Origin: Mesorhizobium sp. WSM4306
GTDB taxonomy: Bacteria; Pseudomonadota; Alphaproteobacteria; Rhizobiales; Rhizobiaceae
Assembly: GCF_007003975.1 (NCBI RefSeq)
Contig: NZ_VFTC01000002.1
Location: 248,001 to 312,000 of the forward strand
Length of the DNA: 64,000 nt
Reading direction: 5' to 3'
A model generated the notes under the pieces. It was not told the origin of the DNA. It saw only the letters and a list, made by a program, of their open reading frames with translations, and did not search any database. How positions within the stretch are numbered: the first letter of the stretch is position 1; each line of letters begins with the position of its first letter. The translations under genes were made by a program, and so were the position numbers. Of this stretch, positions 27,690 through 37,278 are shown piece by piece.

Positions 27690-30173
27690 TTAGCCCTTGC
27701 GTGGCAGTTGCGGCACCAGGCTGCGCTTGCCGCCGTCCTTGCCCTTAGGCTCAGGCTCGTCCTTGCCCTTGGGCTTTTGCGCCACCGCCTTCTTGGCGAC
27801 GGGCTTCTTGGCCACCGCCTTGCGGGCTTTCGGCGCCTCTTCCAGCTCCTGCTTCGGCTGCACCGGCGCTTCGTCGGCCAGCGATTCGAGCTTCAGGCCG
27901 GTTTCGCCGGTTTCCTTCTTCTCGACGGTGACGCGCACCGTGCCGCCCTTCTTGAGCTTGCCGAACAGCACCTCGTCGGCCAACGGCTTCTTGATGTGCT
28001 CCTGGATGACCCGGCCGAGCGGCCGCGCACCCATGCGCTCATCGTAGCCCTTGTCGGCGAGCCAGGCGATCGCGTCCGGCGACAGGTCGAAGGTGACGCC
28101 ACGCTCGGAAAGCTGGGCTTCGAGCTGCATGACGAACTTCTGCACCACCTGATGGATGACCGGCACCGGCAGCGAGCCGAACGGGATGATCGCATCGAGA
28201 CGGTTGCGGAATTCCGGCGTGAACAGCCGGTTGATCGCCTCGACATCGTCGCCTTCACGCTTGGTCGAACCGAAACCGATCGCCGCGCGCTGCGCATCGG
28301 ATGCGCCGGCATTGGTGGTCATGATCAGGATGACATTGCGGAAGTCGATCTGCTTGCCGTTGTGGTCTGTCAGCTTGCCGTGGTCCATGACCTGCAACAG
28401 GATGTTGAACAGGTCGGGATGCGCCTTCTCCACCTCGTCGAGCAGCAGCACGCAGTGCGGATGCTGGTCCACGCCGTCGGTCAACAGGCCGCCCTGGTCG
28501 AAGCCGACATAGCCGGGAGGCGCGCCGATCAGCCGCGAAACGGTGTGGCGTTCCATATATTCCGACATGTCGAAGCGGATCAATTCGACGCCGAGCGAGG
28601 CGGCCAACTGCTTGGCCACTTCGGTCTTGCCGACGCCGGTCGGGCCTGAGAACAGGTAAGAGCCGATCGGCTTTTCCGGTTCGCGCAGGCCGGCGCGCGC
28701 CAGCTTGATCGCCGAGGTCAGTGCGGTGATGGCCGTGTCCTGGCCGTAGACGACGCGCTTCAACTCGATATCGAGCCCCTGCAGCACCTTCTCATCATCT
28801 GCCGAGACCGTCTTCGGCGGGATGCGCGCCATGGTGGCGATCGTGGCTTCGATCTCCTTGATGCCGATCGTCTTCTTGCGCTTGGCCTCCGGCACCAGCA
28901 TCTGCGAGGCGCCCGTCTCGTCGATCACGTCGATCGCCTTGTCCGGCAACTTGCGGTCGTTGATGTAGCGCGCCGACAATTCCACCGAAGCCTTGATCGC
29001 CTCGTTGGTGAACTTCACCTTGTGGAACTCCTCATAATAGGGCTTGAGGCCCTTCATGATTTCGATGGCGTCCTCGATGGTCGGCTCGTTGACGTCGATC
29101 TTCTGGAAGCGCCGCACCAGAGCGCGGTCCTTCTCGAAGAACTGGCGGAACTCCTTGTAGGTGGTCGAGCCGATGCAACGGATCGCACCCGAAGACAGCG
29201 CCGGCTTCAACAGGTTCGACGCATCCATGGCGCCGCCCGAGGTGGCGCCGGCACCGATCACGGTGTGGATTTCGTCGATGAACAGCACGGCGCCCGGATA
29301 ATCCTCGAGCTCCTTGACGACCTGCTTCAGCCGCTCTTCGAAATCGCCGCGATAGCGGGTACCGGCCAAAAGCGTGCCCATGTCGAGCGCGAAGATGGTT
29401 GCGTCCTGCAGCACTTCGGGAACGTCGCCTTCGACGATGCGCTTGGCCAGACCTTCGGCGATCGCCGTCTTGCCGACGCCGGGGTCGCCGACATAGAGCG
29501 GGTTGTTCTTGGAGCGGCGGCACAGCACCTGGATGGTGCGGTTGATCTCGCTCTCGCGGCCGATCAGCGGATCGATCTTGCCGGCCTTGGCCTTGTTGTT
29601 GAGGTTGACGCAATAAGCGGTCAGCGCATCCTGCTGCTGCTTCTTCTTGCCGCCTTCCTCCTGCGGCTCGGCGCCGTTCTGGCCGCCCTGCTCGTCATCG
29701 GCGCCGCGCGGCGAGCGCGTCTCCGATGCGCCGGGGCGCTTGGCGATGCCGTGCGAGATGTAGTTGACCGCGTCGTAGCGGGTCATCTGCTGTTCCTGCA
29801 GGAAATAGGCGGCGTGGCTCTCGCGCTCGGCAAAGATGGCGACCAACACGTTGGCGCCGGACACTTCCTCGCGGCCGGATGACTGCACATGGATCACGGC
29901 GCGCTGGATGACGCGCTGGAAGCCGGCGGTCGGCTTGGAATCCTCATCATAACCGGTGACGAGATTGTCGAGCTCGGTGTCGATATAGGTGAGGACAGTG
30001 TGCTTCAGCTCGTCGAGATCGACGTTGCAGGCGCGCATGACGGCGGCCGCCTCGGTGTCGTCGATGAGCGCGAGCAGCAGATGTTCAAGGGTTGCATATT
30101 CATGGTGCCGCTCATTGGCGAGCGTCAGCGCCTGGTGAAGCGCCTTTTCCAGGCCTTGGGAGAAAGCCGGCAT
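27690..30173 (-). CDS. clpA: ATP-dependent Clp protease ATPase subunit ClpA
   Basis: Unfoldase that feeds substrates, including N-degron proteins delivered by ClpS, to ClpP. 827 residues: N-terminal Clp-N repeats, AAA+ module 1 with [12 protein letters not shown]+ module 2 with GPTGVGKTE, and the D2-small domain. The last 60 or so residues form a Lys/Pro/Ala-rich tail absent from the 758-residue E. coli protein. It starts 6 bp after clpS and ends at a strong terminator. Confidence 0.97.
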   Translation of the reverse strand: MPAFSQGLEKALHQALTLANERHHEYATLEHLLLALIDDTEAAAVMRACNVDLDELKHTVLTYIDTELDNLVTGYDEDSKPTAGFQRVIQRAVIHVQSSGREEVSGANVLVAIFAERESHAAYFLQEQQMTRYDAVNYISHGIAKRPGASETRSPRGADDEQGGQNGAEPQEEGGKKKQQQDALTAYCVNLNNKAKAGKIDPLIGRESEINRTIQVLCRRSKNNPLYVGDPGVGKTAIAEGLAKRIVEGDVPEVLQDATIFALDMGTLLAGTRYRGDFEERLKQVVKELEDYPGAVLFIDEIHTVIGAGATSGGAMDASNLLKPALSSGAIRCIGSTTYKEFRQFFEKDRALVRRFQKIDVNEPTIEDAIEIMKGLKPYYEEFHKVKFTNEAIKASVELSARYINDRKLPDKAIDVIDETGASQMLVPEAKRKKTIGIKEIEATIATMARIPPKTVSADDEKVLQGLDIELKRVVYGQDTAITALTSAIKLARAGLREPEKPIGSYLFSGPTGVGKTEVAKQLAASLGVELIRFDMSEYMERHTVSRLIGAPPGYVGFDQGGLLTDGVDQHPHCVLLLDEVEKAHPDLFNILLQVMDHGKLTDHNGKQIDFRNVILIMTTNAGASDAQRAAIGFGSTKREGDDVEAINRLFTPEFRNRLDAIIPFGSLPVPVIHQVVQKFVMQLEAQLSERGVTFDLSPDAIAWLADKGYDERMGARPLGRVIQEHIKKPLADEVLFGKLKKGGTVRVTVEKKETGETGLKLESLADEAPVQPKQELEEAPKARKAVAKKPVAKKAVAQKPKGKDEPEPKGKDGGKRSLVPQLPRKG

Positions 30174-30179
30174 GTTACC

Positions 30180-30506
30180 TCACTTCTTCTCCATCACGCA
30201 TTGCAGCGGATGCTGATTCTGTCGGGCGAAATCCATGACCTGGGACACTTTGGTCTCGGCCACCTCGAATGTATAGACCCCGCACTCGCCCACTCCATGA
30301 TTGTGAACATGAAGCATGATGCGTGTGGCGGCTTCGCGGTCCTTTTGAAAAAAACGCTCCAGGACGTGAACCACGAACTCCATGGGCGTGTAGTCGTCGT
30401 TGAGGATAAGGACCCGATAAAGGCTGGGCTTCTTGGTCTTGGTTTTCGTGCGCGTAATGACGGCCGTGCCGCGACCGGCCTCATTGCCGTCGCCGTCACT
30501 TTGCAT
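30180..30506 (-). CDS. clpS: ClpS adaptor protein
   Basis: Binds N-terminal degron residues and the ClpA N-domain. 108 residues from ATG 30504-30506; the core [24 protein letters not shown] and the region [19 protein letters not shown] contain the expected degron-pocket Asn/Asp and His residues. An upstream ATG (30572) would add 22 residues that do not look like the family. Operon with clpA. Confidence 0.96.
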
Positions 30507-30705
30507 CCGCACCACGCTTGCCGTGGCAGTCAAACCGATCGTCACGTAATCCTGCCTCTTTCGAATCCCCATGCGAGTTCGACATGTAGGTGTTCGATGG
30601 ACGATTTTAAGCCCTTCTTGTTAGCTGACAATATGGCTAGGTGGGCAAACCCAGGCGATTTTCAAAATCGTGAACCGCCAAAGCCCCGGAATTGAAACCG
30701 GCATG

Positions 30706-30736
30706 AAAAAACCCGGCCGCGCATCCGCGACCGGGT
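30706..30736 (-). terminator. Terminator of the phasin gene
   Basis: ACCCGG-C-CGCG (30711-30721) pairs with CGCG-A-CCGGGT (30726-30736) with one mismatch; on the minus strand the stem runs into six T residues (AAAAAA at 30706-30711 on the plus strand). Confidence 0.85.
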
Positions 30737-30781
30737 CTGTTTTGCAAGCCCGAAAGGCCGTGCCTGGTATTTTGGAGCGAA

Positions 30782-31111
30782 TTACTTCGCTTTGGCGACA
30801 ATTGATTCGAAGGGCTTGTAGGCCTCCTTGGCGAGCTCGGCATAGAGATCGCCGAACTTGGTCGCCTCGGCAACGAAGCTCTCATAGCTCTGCTTGGCGA
30901 AGTCGGACTGGATCTCGATCGCCTTTTCCAGCGACTTGGCGGAGATCAGCTTTTCGATAGCGGCGCTGCCGGCTTCGAAGCTCTTCTTGGTGTATTCGCC
31001 AGCTTCGGTGGCGATCGCCTGAGCGCCCTTGGAGAGCGAAGCGAAGCTCTTCAATCCGGTGTCGGCAAACTCTTTGCCGTATTTCGAGAAGTCCTCATAG
31101 GTCTGGGTCAT
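30782..31111 (-). CDS. Phasin-family protein
   Basis: Coats polyhydroxyalkanoate granules. 109 residues, nearly all amphipathic helix, rich in Ala/Glu/Lys/Ser, with the phasin_2-like pattern SFEAGSAAIEKLISAKSLEKAIEIQSDFAKQSYESF (described as residues 45-80). It stands alone between two terminator-like signals and has a strong promoter with an embedded dyad, consistent with induction during granule formation. Phasin-like proteins without granule roles exist, so the physiological role is an inference. Confidence 0.88.
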   Translation of the reverse strand: MTQTYEDFSKYGKEFADTGLKSFASLSKGAQAIATEAGEYTKKSFEAGSAAIEKLISAKSLEKAIEIQSDFAKQSYESFVAEATKFGDLYAELAKEAYKPFESIVAKAK

Positions 31112-31159
31112 TTCACGTTTCCCTTGGCGTTTTAAAGCGCCCTTGCCTGAGCGCGGTTG

Positions 31160-31201
31160 TGCAATGCAGGAGAGTATATTGTGCGCTGCACAAAAGTCAA
31201 G
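31160..31201 (-). promoter_or_regulatory. Phasin promoter with overlapping TGC-N3-GCA dyads
   Basis: Minus strand: -35 CTTGAC (31196-31201), 17 bp, -10 TATACT (31173-31178). The spacer is filled by a perfect dyad, TTGTGC-N3-GCACAA (31179-31193), and a second TGC-N3-GCA (31160-31168) covers the start-site side. This placement is that of a repressor operator; PhaR/AniA, which controls phasins elsewhere and binds TGC-rich dyads, is the obvious candidate. Confidence 0.65.
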
Positions 31202-31394
31202 ATTTCGTGGCGTCGGGGCCGCGCTGCGTCGGCAACGGCTAAAATTCGAATAAAGAAAGCCTCAAGCCCGAGGAAAATGGTGAACGCGCCGGTTACCATA
31301 AACGGATTGGTAACGCTGGCCGCGATAGTTTGACGGCAAGTGAGGTCGGATCCCTTTGCCGCCTCCAGGGCAATGAGTTTCAAAGGAACTATCA

Positions 31395-32846
31395 GTGCGT
31401 CAGGCGTTGTCGGTCTTCGGTTCAAAATCCGCATCTCCCCTCAAAACGATCATGATCTTCGCCTTGGCGATGTCATTTGTCGTTGCGGATGCCGCATCGT
31501 CGATGGCCGCCAGGTCGTCGGCGATCGTCGTCGACGCCAAGACCGGCAAGGTGCTCTATTCGTCCGATGCCAATGGCCGGCGCTACCCGGCGTCGCTAAC
31601 CAAGATGATGACGCTCTATCTGACCTTCGAAGCCATGGCGAAGGGTCGAATCAGCAAGAACACGCCGGTGCCGTTTTCGGCAAAAGCGGCGGCCGAGCCC
31701 CCGACCAAGCTCGGCGTCAAGGCCGGCGGAGCGGTTTCTGTCGAGACCGCCATTTTGTCGATGGTGACCAAGTCGGCCAATGATTCGGCGACCGCGCTCG
31801 GTGAATTGCTCGGCGGCAGCGAGAGCAATTTCGCCCGCATGATGACGGCCAAGGCGCGGCAGCTCGGCATGGACGGCACCGTGTTTCGCAATGCCAACGG
31901 CCTGCCCGATCCCGGCCAGTTCACCACCGCCCACGACATGGCGATGCTCGGCATCGCGCTCCGGGAACATTACCCGCAGTATTACGGCTATTTCTCGCAG
32001 CGCTCTTTTCTCTACGGACGCCAGCGCATCAACGGTCACAACCGCCTCCTCGGCCGCATCAAGGGCGTCGACGGCATCAAGACCGGCTATACCCGCGCCT
32101 CCGGCTTCAACCTCGTCTCGTCGGTTTCGGACGGCAACCGCCGCCTCGTTGCCGTCGTCATGGGCGGGACCTCGGGCCGCAGCCGCGACAACCAGATGGC
32201 CGGGCTGATCAACGCCTACATGCCGCGCGCCTCCACCCGCGGCGGCGGCTCCCTGGTCGCCAAGGCCGGCGGCGACAATCCGATCAAAGCGTTGGCCAAG
32301 GTGCTGTTGCCCAAGCACGACGCGCCGACGCCCGACGACAAGCCGGTGGTGGAAGACGATGCCGTGGCGTCCAATGACGATCCGACATCTGCTGACGAGC
32401 AGTCTGCCGACGGACAGTCTGCCGACGAACAGACGGTAGCCGCGGTCGAAGAACCCGCACCCGTCGTCAAGACCAGGAAGGTCAAGACCGTCATCGTGAC
32501 GGCGCCTAAGGTCGAAACGGCACAAATGGTCGCGGCCTACGCCGAGCCCACGCCAGCATCGCCTCCGGCGGTCGATCCGGTCAACACCGCCTCGGTGCCG
32601 TCCGGTTGGGCGGTGCAGGTGGCGTCTTCGCCCAAGCAGTCCGAAGCCCAGGCTTTCCTCGACAAGACCGCCAAGCAGGCGCCGAAGATCCTTGCATCTG
32701 CCTCCGGTTTTACGGTCGCTTTCGACAAGGATGGCGAGACCTATTACCGCGCCCGCTTCGGCGGTTTCGGCTCGAAGGATGCGGCCTGGAATGCCTGCAA
32801 CGCTTTGAAGAAGAAGAAAATTACCTGCTACGCCGTCCAACAGTAG
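31395..32846 (+). CDS. D-alanyl-D-alanine carboxypeptidase with SPOR domain
   Basis: Periplasmic peptidoglycan enzyme (S11 family). 483 residues: hydrophobic N-terminal signal/anchor (about 18-38), penicillin-binding motifs SLTK (67-70), SAN (127-129) and KTG (229-231), an acidic and Pro/Ala-rich linker (about 285-400), and a C-terminal SPOR domain (WAVQVASSPKQSEAQAFLD) that should target denuded septal peptidoglycan. Start GTG 31395 is the first in-frame start. Opposite strand neighbours on both sides, so it has its own promoter, not identified. Confidence 0.93.
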   Translation: MRQALSVFGSKSASPLKTIMIFALAMSFVVADAASSMAARSSAIVVDAKTGKVLYSSDANGRRYPASLTKMMTLYLTFEAMAKGRISKNTPVPFSAKAAAEPPTKLGVKAGGAVSVETAILSMVTKSANDSATALGELLGGSESNFARMMTAKARQLGMDGTVFRNANGLPDPGQFTTAHDMAMLGIALREHYPQYYGYFSQRSFLYGRQRINGHNRLLGRIKGVDGIKTGYTRASGFNLVSSVSDGNRRLVAVVMGGTSGRSRDNQMAGLINAYMPRASTRGGGSLVAKAGGDNPIKALAKVLLPKHDAPTPDDKPVVEDDAVASNDDPTSADEQSADGQSADEQTVAAVEEPAPVVKTRKVKTVIVTAPKVETAQMVAAYAEPTPASPPAVDPVNTASVPSGWAVQVASSPKQSEAQAFLDKTAKQAPKILASASGFTVAFDKDGETYYRARFGGFGSKDAAWNACNALKKKKITCYAVQQ

Positions 32847-32893
32847 GGCAGCGTCGAGGACCATCTCCCGGAAATTTACTGCGTCGAAGGAGA

Positions 32894-33592
32894 CTAGTTG
32901 TGATTGGAGAGCAAGACGTCCTTGGCTTCGTTGATCCGCGCCGCCAGGAAAGACGTGCCGCCGATGTCGGGGTGCAGGCGCTGCATCAGGCGGCGGTGCG
33001 CCTTGCGGACATCCGCCGCGGCGGCCCCCGCTTCAAGACCAAGGACCTTGTAGGCCTCCTCCTTAGTCATGGCGCCCGCACCTGGCGCAACACCCAGCCC
33101 TTCGCCACCGTTCGCCTCAGCGTCTTTGCGCCAGACGGGAAAACGGCCGTCAAGATACGTCTCTAGCAACTGACGGCTCTCCGGGTCACCGGGGAGCTCG
33201 CGGTAAAGCTGCTGCAGTTCGGGCAGGCCCATCGCGCCCAACATCTTGCCTTCATGGCGGCCCGCCAGAACCAGGCCTTCAAGCCCGCCCGTATCGTGAT
33301 CAAGTTCCATCTCCAGCGCTGCTGTGCGCACCGTCGAGCGCTTGCCGGGCGCCGGCCTGACCGTGGGCCGCTTCATCCGCACCGAACCATACCAGGCAAG
33401 GGCCGCGGCCAGGATGAGGCCGGCAATGCCTTCGCGGCCGACCACCAGCACGGCGAGGCCAACGAGCGCCAGAAGCACCGGTCCGAGCGTGCGCATGCCG
33501 CTTGCCAGTTTTTGCGCATCGGCGCGGACGAAGATTGTCGCCGCGCCAAGCAGCACCAGAAACAGTGCAACAAGTGCAATGATTGCGCCCAT
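32894..33592 (-). CDS. Membrane-anchored DnaJ-domain protein
   Basis: 232 residues: two or three N-terminal hydrophobic helices (about 1-68), a cytosolic linker, and a C-terminal J domain with the HPD triad at residues 207-209 (LMQRLHPDIGGT). J domain at the extreme C-terminus recalls TIM14/DjlA-like co-chaperones that recruit DnaK to the membrane. ATG 33590-33592 overlaps the VWA stop by one base, so it is the second gene of a two-gene operon. Confidence 0.88.
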   Translation of the reverse strand: MGAIIALVALFLVLLGAATIFVRADAQKLASGMRTLGPVLLALVGLAVLVVGREGIAGLILAAALAWYGSVRMKRPTVRPAPGKRSTVRTAALEMELDHDTGGLEGLVLAGRHEGKMLGAMGLPELQQLYRELPGDPESRQLLETYLDGRFPVWRKDAEANGGEGLGVAPGAGAMTKEEAYKVLGLEAGAAAADVRKAHRRLMQRLHPDIGGTSFLAARINEAKDVLLSNHN

Positions 33593-34323
33593 CAATTCCC
33601 GCCGCCCCGCAGATGCTCGATTAACAGCCGGTCTCCCGGCCGGTCCCTTGCCTCGAGCGCCTTCAATCCACCGGTCGCATAGACGGCGACGGCTGAAAGC
33701 AGTCCAGCCAGGGTCGCGGCAGCCCGCCGGTCGAACCGGAACCAGGCCCCTTTGGAAAGCCGCGCGATCTCCTTGAACGCCTTTTCTGCGCCGGAATCAT
33801 GACCTTCCTGGAAGACGAAGACGGGAACGCCGTGCAGGCCTAGGCTGCCGGCCGTCTGCGCCAGGTCGTCGATATTCTCTTCCATGGCGTCGCCGATGTA
33901 GACCAGCGCATTGACCTTCGCCTTCGCCGTCTCTTTCAGCGCATGGGTGAGGACCTTGCCGATTTGGGTGGTGCCGCTGCGGCACACGATGCGCGTCATC
34001 AGCATCTTCAAGGCATCGGTGTCGGCAACGAAGGCCGATGACCGGCATTCGCCCAGCCCGCGAAAATAGGCAAGTTGGACGCTAAGGGTTCCGGCCTTGC
34101 CGGCGGCATCGAACATTTCGCCTTGCAGCTTGGTGGCGAGATCCCAGGTCGGCTGGCGGCTCATCGTCGCGTCGAGCGCCAGGATCAGCCGCCCGGAGCC
34201 GGTCGCGGACGCGGCAAGCGACCGCGCCTGACGGATAAAGGCGTCGATCTCGCCGGCATTGGATCGAGGCTTGACCGGCGCAGAACTGGCCTTTGCGGGC
34301 ACTGGCTGCTTCTTGTCGCTCAT
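33592..34323 (-). CDS. VWA-domain protein
   Basis: 243 residues from ATG 34321-34323. The von Willebrand A fold is shown by the metal-site motif DATMS (Asp51, Thr53, Ser55), the second motif CRSGTTQIGKVLTHAL and a third acidic motif ALVYIGDAME. No signal peptide or membrane segment. Translationally coupled to the membrane DnaJ protein (TGATG overlap). Perhaps a tellurite/stress-type VWA protein; its partner is unknown. Confidence 0.82.
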   Translation of the reverse strand: MSDKKQPVPAKASSAPVKPRSNAGEIDAFIRQARSLAASATGSGRLILALDATMSRQPTWDLATKLQGEMFDAAGKAGTLSVQLAYFRGLGECRSSAFVADTDALKMLMTRIVCRSGTTQIGKVLTHALKETAKAKVNALVYIGDAMEENIDDLAQTAGSLGLHGVPVFVFQEGHDSGAEKAFKEIARLSKGAWFRFDRRAAATLAGLLSAVAVYATGGLKALEARDRPGDRLLIEHLRGGGN

Positions 34324-34423
34324 AAGAAGCAAGATGTGGCGTTGCCGGGCTGCTTGCAAGTCCAGTCTCGGACAAGATAAAGGGCCAGCGATCGCACAGC
34401 GGGCAGGACGCCCGGCCCAGGCG

Positions 34424-34861
34424 CTAGAGCAGACCGAGATCTGCGAGCTCGCGCTTCAATTTCGGCGGCATTTCGACCATTCCGGCCTTGCCCTTGCCGA
34501 TATCGGTGGGAGCATCCGACGGTTTCAGGTAGCGCCAGCCCTGGAAGGCGCGGCGCGGCTGCCAGTCGGTGCGCACGACTTCGAGGCCGAGCATCAGACG
34601 GCAGCGACCAATGCCTTCGTCATCGGTGAAGGGCCTGATATCAGTGATCAGCTGGCGGCACTGGACGCTGCCCTTGATCACCCAATAGAGCGAGCCGCCA
34701 TCGGTGACCTCGGCGCCGCGCGTCGGCACCATGCGGGTCGTGTGCCAATGTTCGGCCGGCTCGCCGGCCCGGCGCCGCTCGTCGAGGCGGAAGGCGATCC
34801 ACTCTTCGAGATCCTCGACGCTGTCGCAACCGACGCAGAGTTTTAGGAGATTGAGTGCCAT
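34424..34861 (-). CDS. DUF1489 protein
   Basis: 145 residues matching the alphaproteobacterial DUF1489 family as I recall it (LLKLCVGCDSVEDLEEW, HTTRMVPTRGAEVTDGGSLYWVIKG, RPFQGWRYLK-like end). No known function. Two conserved cysteines are present (Cys9, Cys12 and Cys68 region). Free-standing. Confidence 0.8.
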   Translation of the reverse strand: MALNLLKLCVGCDSVEDLEEWIAFRLDERRRAGEPAEHWHTTRMVPTRGAEVTDGGSLYWVIKGSVQCRQLITDIRPFTDDEGIGRCRLMLGLEVVRTDWQPRRAFQGWRYLKPSDAPTDIGKGKAGMVEMPPKLKRELADLGLL

Positions 34862-34939
34862 CGCTTAAGGTTTAGTCCGGCGTGCGGTTGCGTCAACGGC
34901 TCTGCCCGACTTCTCCACAGCGCCAGCGGCGTTGAGTGT

Positions 34940-36343
34940 TCAACATTCCACGACATTGACGGCAAGGCCGCCCAGGCTGGTTTCCTTGTACTTCTCGTTC
35001 ATGTCGAGGCCAGTCTGGCGCATGGTTTCGATCGCGGCGTCGAGCGGCACGAAATGGACGCCGTCGCCCTTGATGGCGAGCGAGGCGGCGGTCACTGCCT
35101 TGACGGCGCCGAGCGCATTGCGCTCGATGCAAGGCACCTGCACCAGGCCGCCGACCGGATCGCAGGTCATGCCGAGATGGTGTTCGAGCGCGATCTCGGC
35201 GGCGTTCTCGACCTGCTCGGGCGTGCCGCCCATGACGGCACAGAGGCCTGCAGCGGCCATTGCCGAGGCCGAACCGACCTCGCCCTGGCAGCCGACTTCG
35301 GCGCCGGAGATCGAAGCGTTGGTCTTGATGATGCCGCCGACGGCTGCGGCGGTCAGCAGGAAGTCGCGGATGCTCGGCTGGTCGGCCTCGGGATGGAAAT
35401 GCAGCCAGTAGCGCAGCACGGCCGGCAGCGTACCCGCCGCGCCATTGGTCGGCGCGGTGACGACGCGGCCGCCAGCGGCATTCTCCTCGTTCACCGCCAT
35501 GGCGTAGATCGACAGCCAGTCATTGGCGAGCAAGGGGTTGGGCTTGTTCTGCTGCCATTGCTCCTGCAACTTGTCGTGCAGCATGCGGGCGCGGCGGCGC
35601 ACCTTTAAGCCGCCCGGCATGATGCCGTCCTGCGACAGCCCACGGTCGATGCAGCCCTTCATGGCGCCCCAGATGGCATCGAGGCCGCTGTCGAGCTCCT
35701 GGCGCGACATATGCGCCTCTTCGTTGACGCGCTTCATATCGGCAATCGACAGGCCGCTCTTGCCGGCCATCTTCAGCATCTCGACGGCATTCTTGAAGGG
35801 ATAAGGCACCTTTTTGCCCTCGGTCGTCACCGAGCCCTTCACCTTCATCCGCTGCAGCTCTTCTTCCGAGACCACGAACCCGCCGCCGATCGAATAATAG
35901 ATGCGCTTGAGCAGCAGCCTGTCGCCGGTATCGTAGGCGTAGAACGCCATGCCGTTGGCGTGGCCCGTGAGCGGCGTTTTCCTGTCCAGCACCAGATCTG
36001 TCGCCGGATCGAAGCGATAGGAGGGATGGCCGGGCGGCGAAATCCGCTTCTCGGCGGCGATGCGCGTAGCGATGGTATCGGCCTGATCGGGGTCGACTGT
36101 CTGCGGTGTCAGGCCGGCAAGGCCGAGGACAACGGCGCGGTCCGAGCCGTGGCCGATGCCGGTATAGGCGAGCGAACCATGCAGGCTGGCGCCGATCCGA
36201 TCGACCTTCACGCCGGCCGGGCGTGGCCAGTCATCGCCGGCGATCTCGTCGAGAAACCGCCGCGCCGCCGTCATCGGTCCCATCGTGTGCGAACTCGACG
36301 GCCCGATGCCGATCTTGAACAGGTCGAAAACCGAAAGGAACAC
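34940..36343 (-). CDS. sdaA: L-serine ammonia-lyase (single-chain, iron-sulfur)
   Basis: Converts L-serine to pyruvate and ammonia with a [4Fe-4S] cluster. 467 residues: N-terminal beta domain ([24 protein letters not shown]) and C-terminal alpha domain with the cluster cysteines around [36 protein letters not shown]. The product enamine (2-aminoacrylate) is a known RidA substrate. The first gene upstream is divergent rutB, 200 bp away. Confidence 0.95.
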   Translation of the reverse strand: MFLSVFDLFKIGIGPSSSHTMGPMTAARRFLDEIAGDDWPRPAGVKVDRIGASLHGSLAYTGIGHGSDRAVVLGLAGLTPQTVDPDQADTIATRIAAEKRISPPGHPSYRFDPATDLVLDRKTPLTGHANGMAFYAYDTGDRLLLKRIYYSIGGGFVVSEEELQRMKVKGSVTTEGKKVPYPFKNAVEMLKMAGKSGLSIADMKRVNEEAHMSRQELDSGLDAIWGAMKGCIDRGLSQDGIMPGGLKVRRRARMLHDKLQEQWQQNKPNPLLANDWLSIYAMAVNEENAAGGRVVTAPTNGAAGTLPAVLRYWLHFHPEADQPSIRDFLLTAAAVGGIIKTNASISGAEVGCQGEVGSASAMAAAGLCAVMGGTPEQVENAAEIALEHHLGMTCDPVGGLVQVPCIERNALGAVKAVTAASLAIKGDGVHFVPLDAAIETMRQTGLDMNEKYKETSLGGLAVNVVEC

Positions 36344-36545
36344 GCTGCGCCGTCTCCGGGAATGGGATCAAGACCTACATATAGGACTTTCCATGATGTT
36401 TGTGCTGTTTTGACAAACGCAGCGCTGCACCCGCCGACTTTGTTTGCTCCGGCAGCGACATTGATTGCTCGACCATGACGGCGCGGCTATTCTGAACATC
36501 GCGCCCGGGGTGCGCCCGCAGCGTTGTTTGCCGAGGGAGAGAGCC

Positions 36546-37235
36546 GTGCTTACGTTGAATGCCAAACCGCAGCCGGTGCGCATCGCGCCTGCCGAGACAG
36601 CCGTCGTCGTGGTGGACATGCAGAACGCCTTTGTCTCGAAAGGCGGGATGTTCGACCTCGCTGGCTTCGACATATCTGGCGCAGCACCCGCAATCGACGC
36701 CAACAGGCGCCTGCTCAAGGCGGCACGCGAAGCCGGCGTCACCGTCATTTACCTGCAGATGTCGTACAAGCCCGATCTCAGCGATGCGGGAGGTCCCTCG
36801 TCCCCGAACCATCACAAGGAGCTGGGGATGGTGATGATGCGCGAGCGTCCCGAGCTTGCCGGCAGACTGTTGATCGACAACAGCTGGGATTGGCAGATCG
36901 TCGACGCGTTGAAGCCCGAACCGGGCGACCAAATCATCCGCAAATCGCGCTATAGCGGTTTTGGCAACACCGGCCTGGAAGCGCATCTGCGCGCCCGCAA
37001 GATCCGAAATCTACTGTTCACCGGGGTCGCCACCAACGTCTGCGTCGATGCGACCGCGCGCGACGCCTACATGCTGGAATTCTGGCCGATCCTGGTCGAG
37101 GACGCGATGAACCATTCGGGTCCCGACTTCAACCGCCAGTCGACGCTGTGGAACTTCGAACACGCCTTCGGATGGATCACCAAGACTGACAGCGTCATCG
37201 AGGTGTTGCACATGGCTACGCCTTTGCCGGCCTGA
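36546..37235 (+). CDS. rutB: Ureidoacrylate amidohydrolase RutB-like (isochorismatase family)
   Basis: In the Rut pathway RutB hydrolyses (peroxy)ureidoacrylate from uracil. 229 residues from GTG 36546, preceded by GAGGGAGAG. The catalytic triad is at Asp24 (VVVVDMQNAF), Lys133 (IIRKSRYSGFGNT) and Cys166 (TGVATNVCVD), the same numbers as I recall for E. coli RutB, and the length (230) also agrees. No other rut gene is in the window, so a different carbamoyl substrate is possible. Confidence 0.75.
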   Translation: MLTLNAKPQPVRIAPAETAVVVVDMQNAFVSKGGMFDLAGFDISGAAPAIDANRRLLKAAREAGVTVIYLQMSYKPDLSDAGGPSSPNHHKELGMVMMRERPELAGRLLIDNSWDWQIVDALKPEPGDQIIRKSRYSGFGNTGLEAHLRARKIRNLLFTGVATNVCVDATARDAYMLEFWPILVEDAMNHSGPDFNRQSTLWNFEHAFGWITKTDSVIEVLHMATPLPA

Positions 37236-37278
37236 GCCAGCCGTCGAAACGGGCACCTTGCCTGTGCTAAAAGGGAGC

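Noticed and set aside
30656..30670. CGATTTT-C-AAAATCG palindrome between clpS and the phasin terminator
   Set aside because: Too little context to name a regulator; nearest start is 150 bp away.
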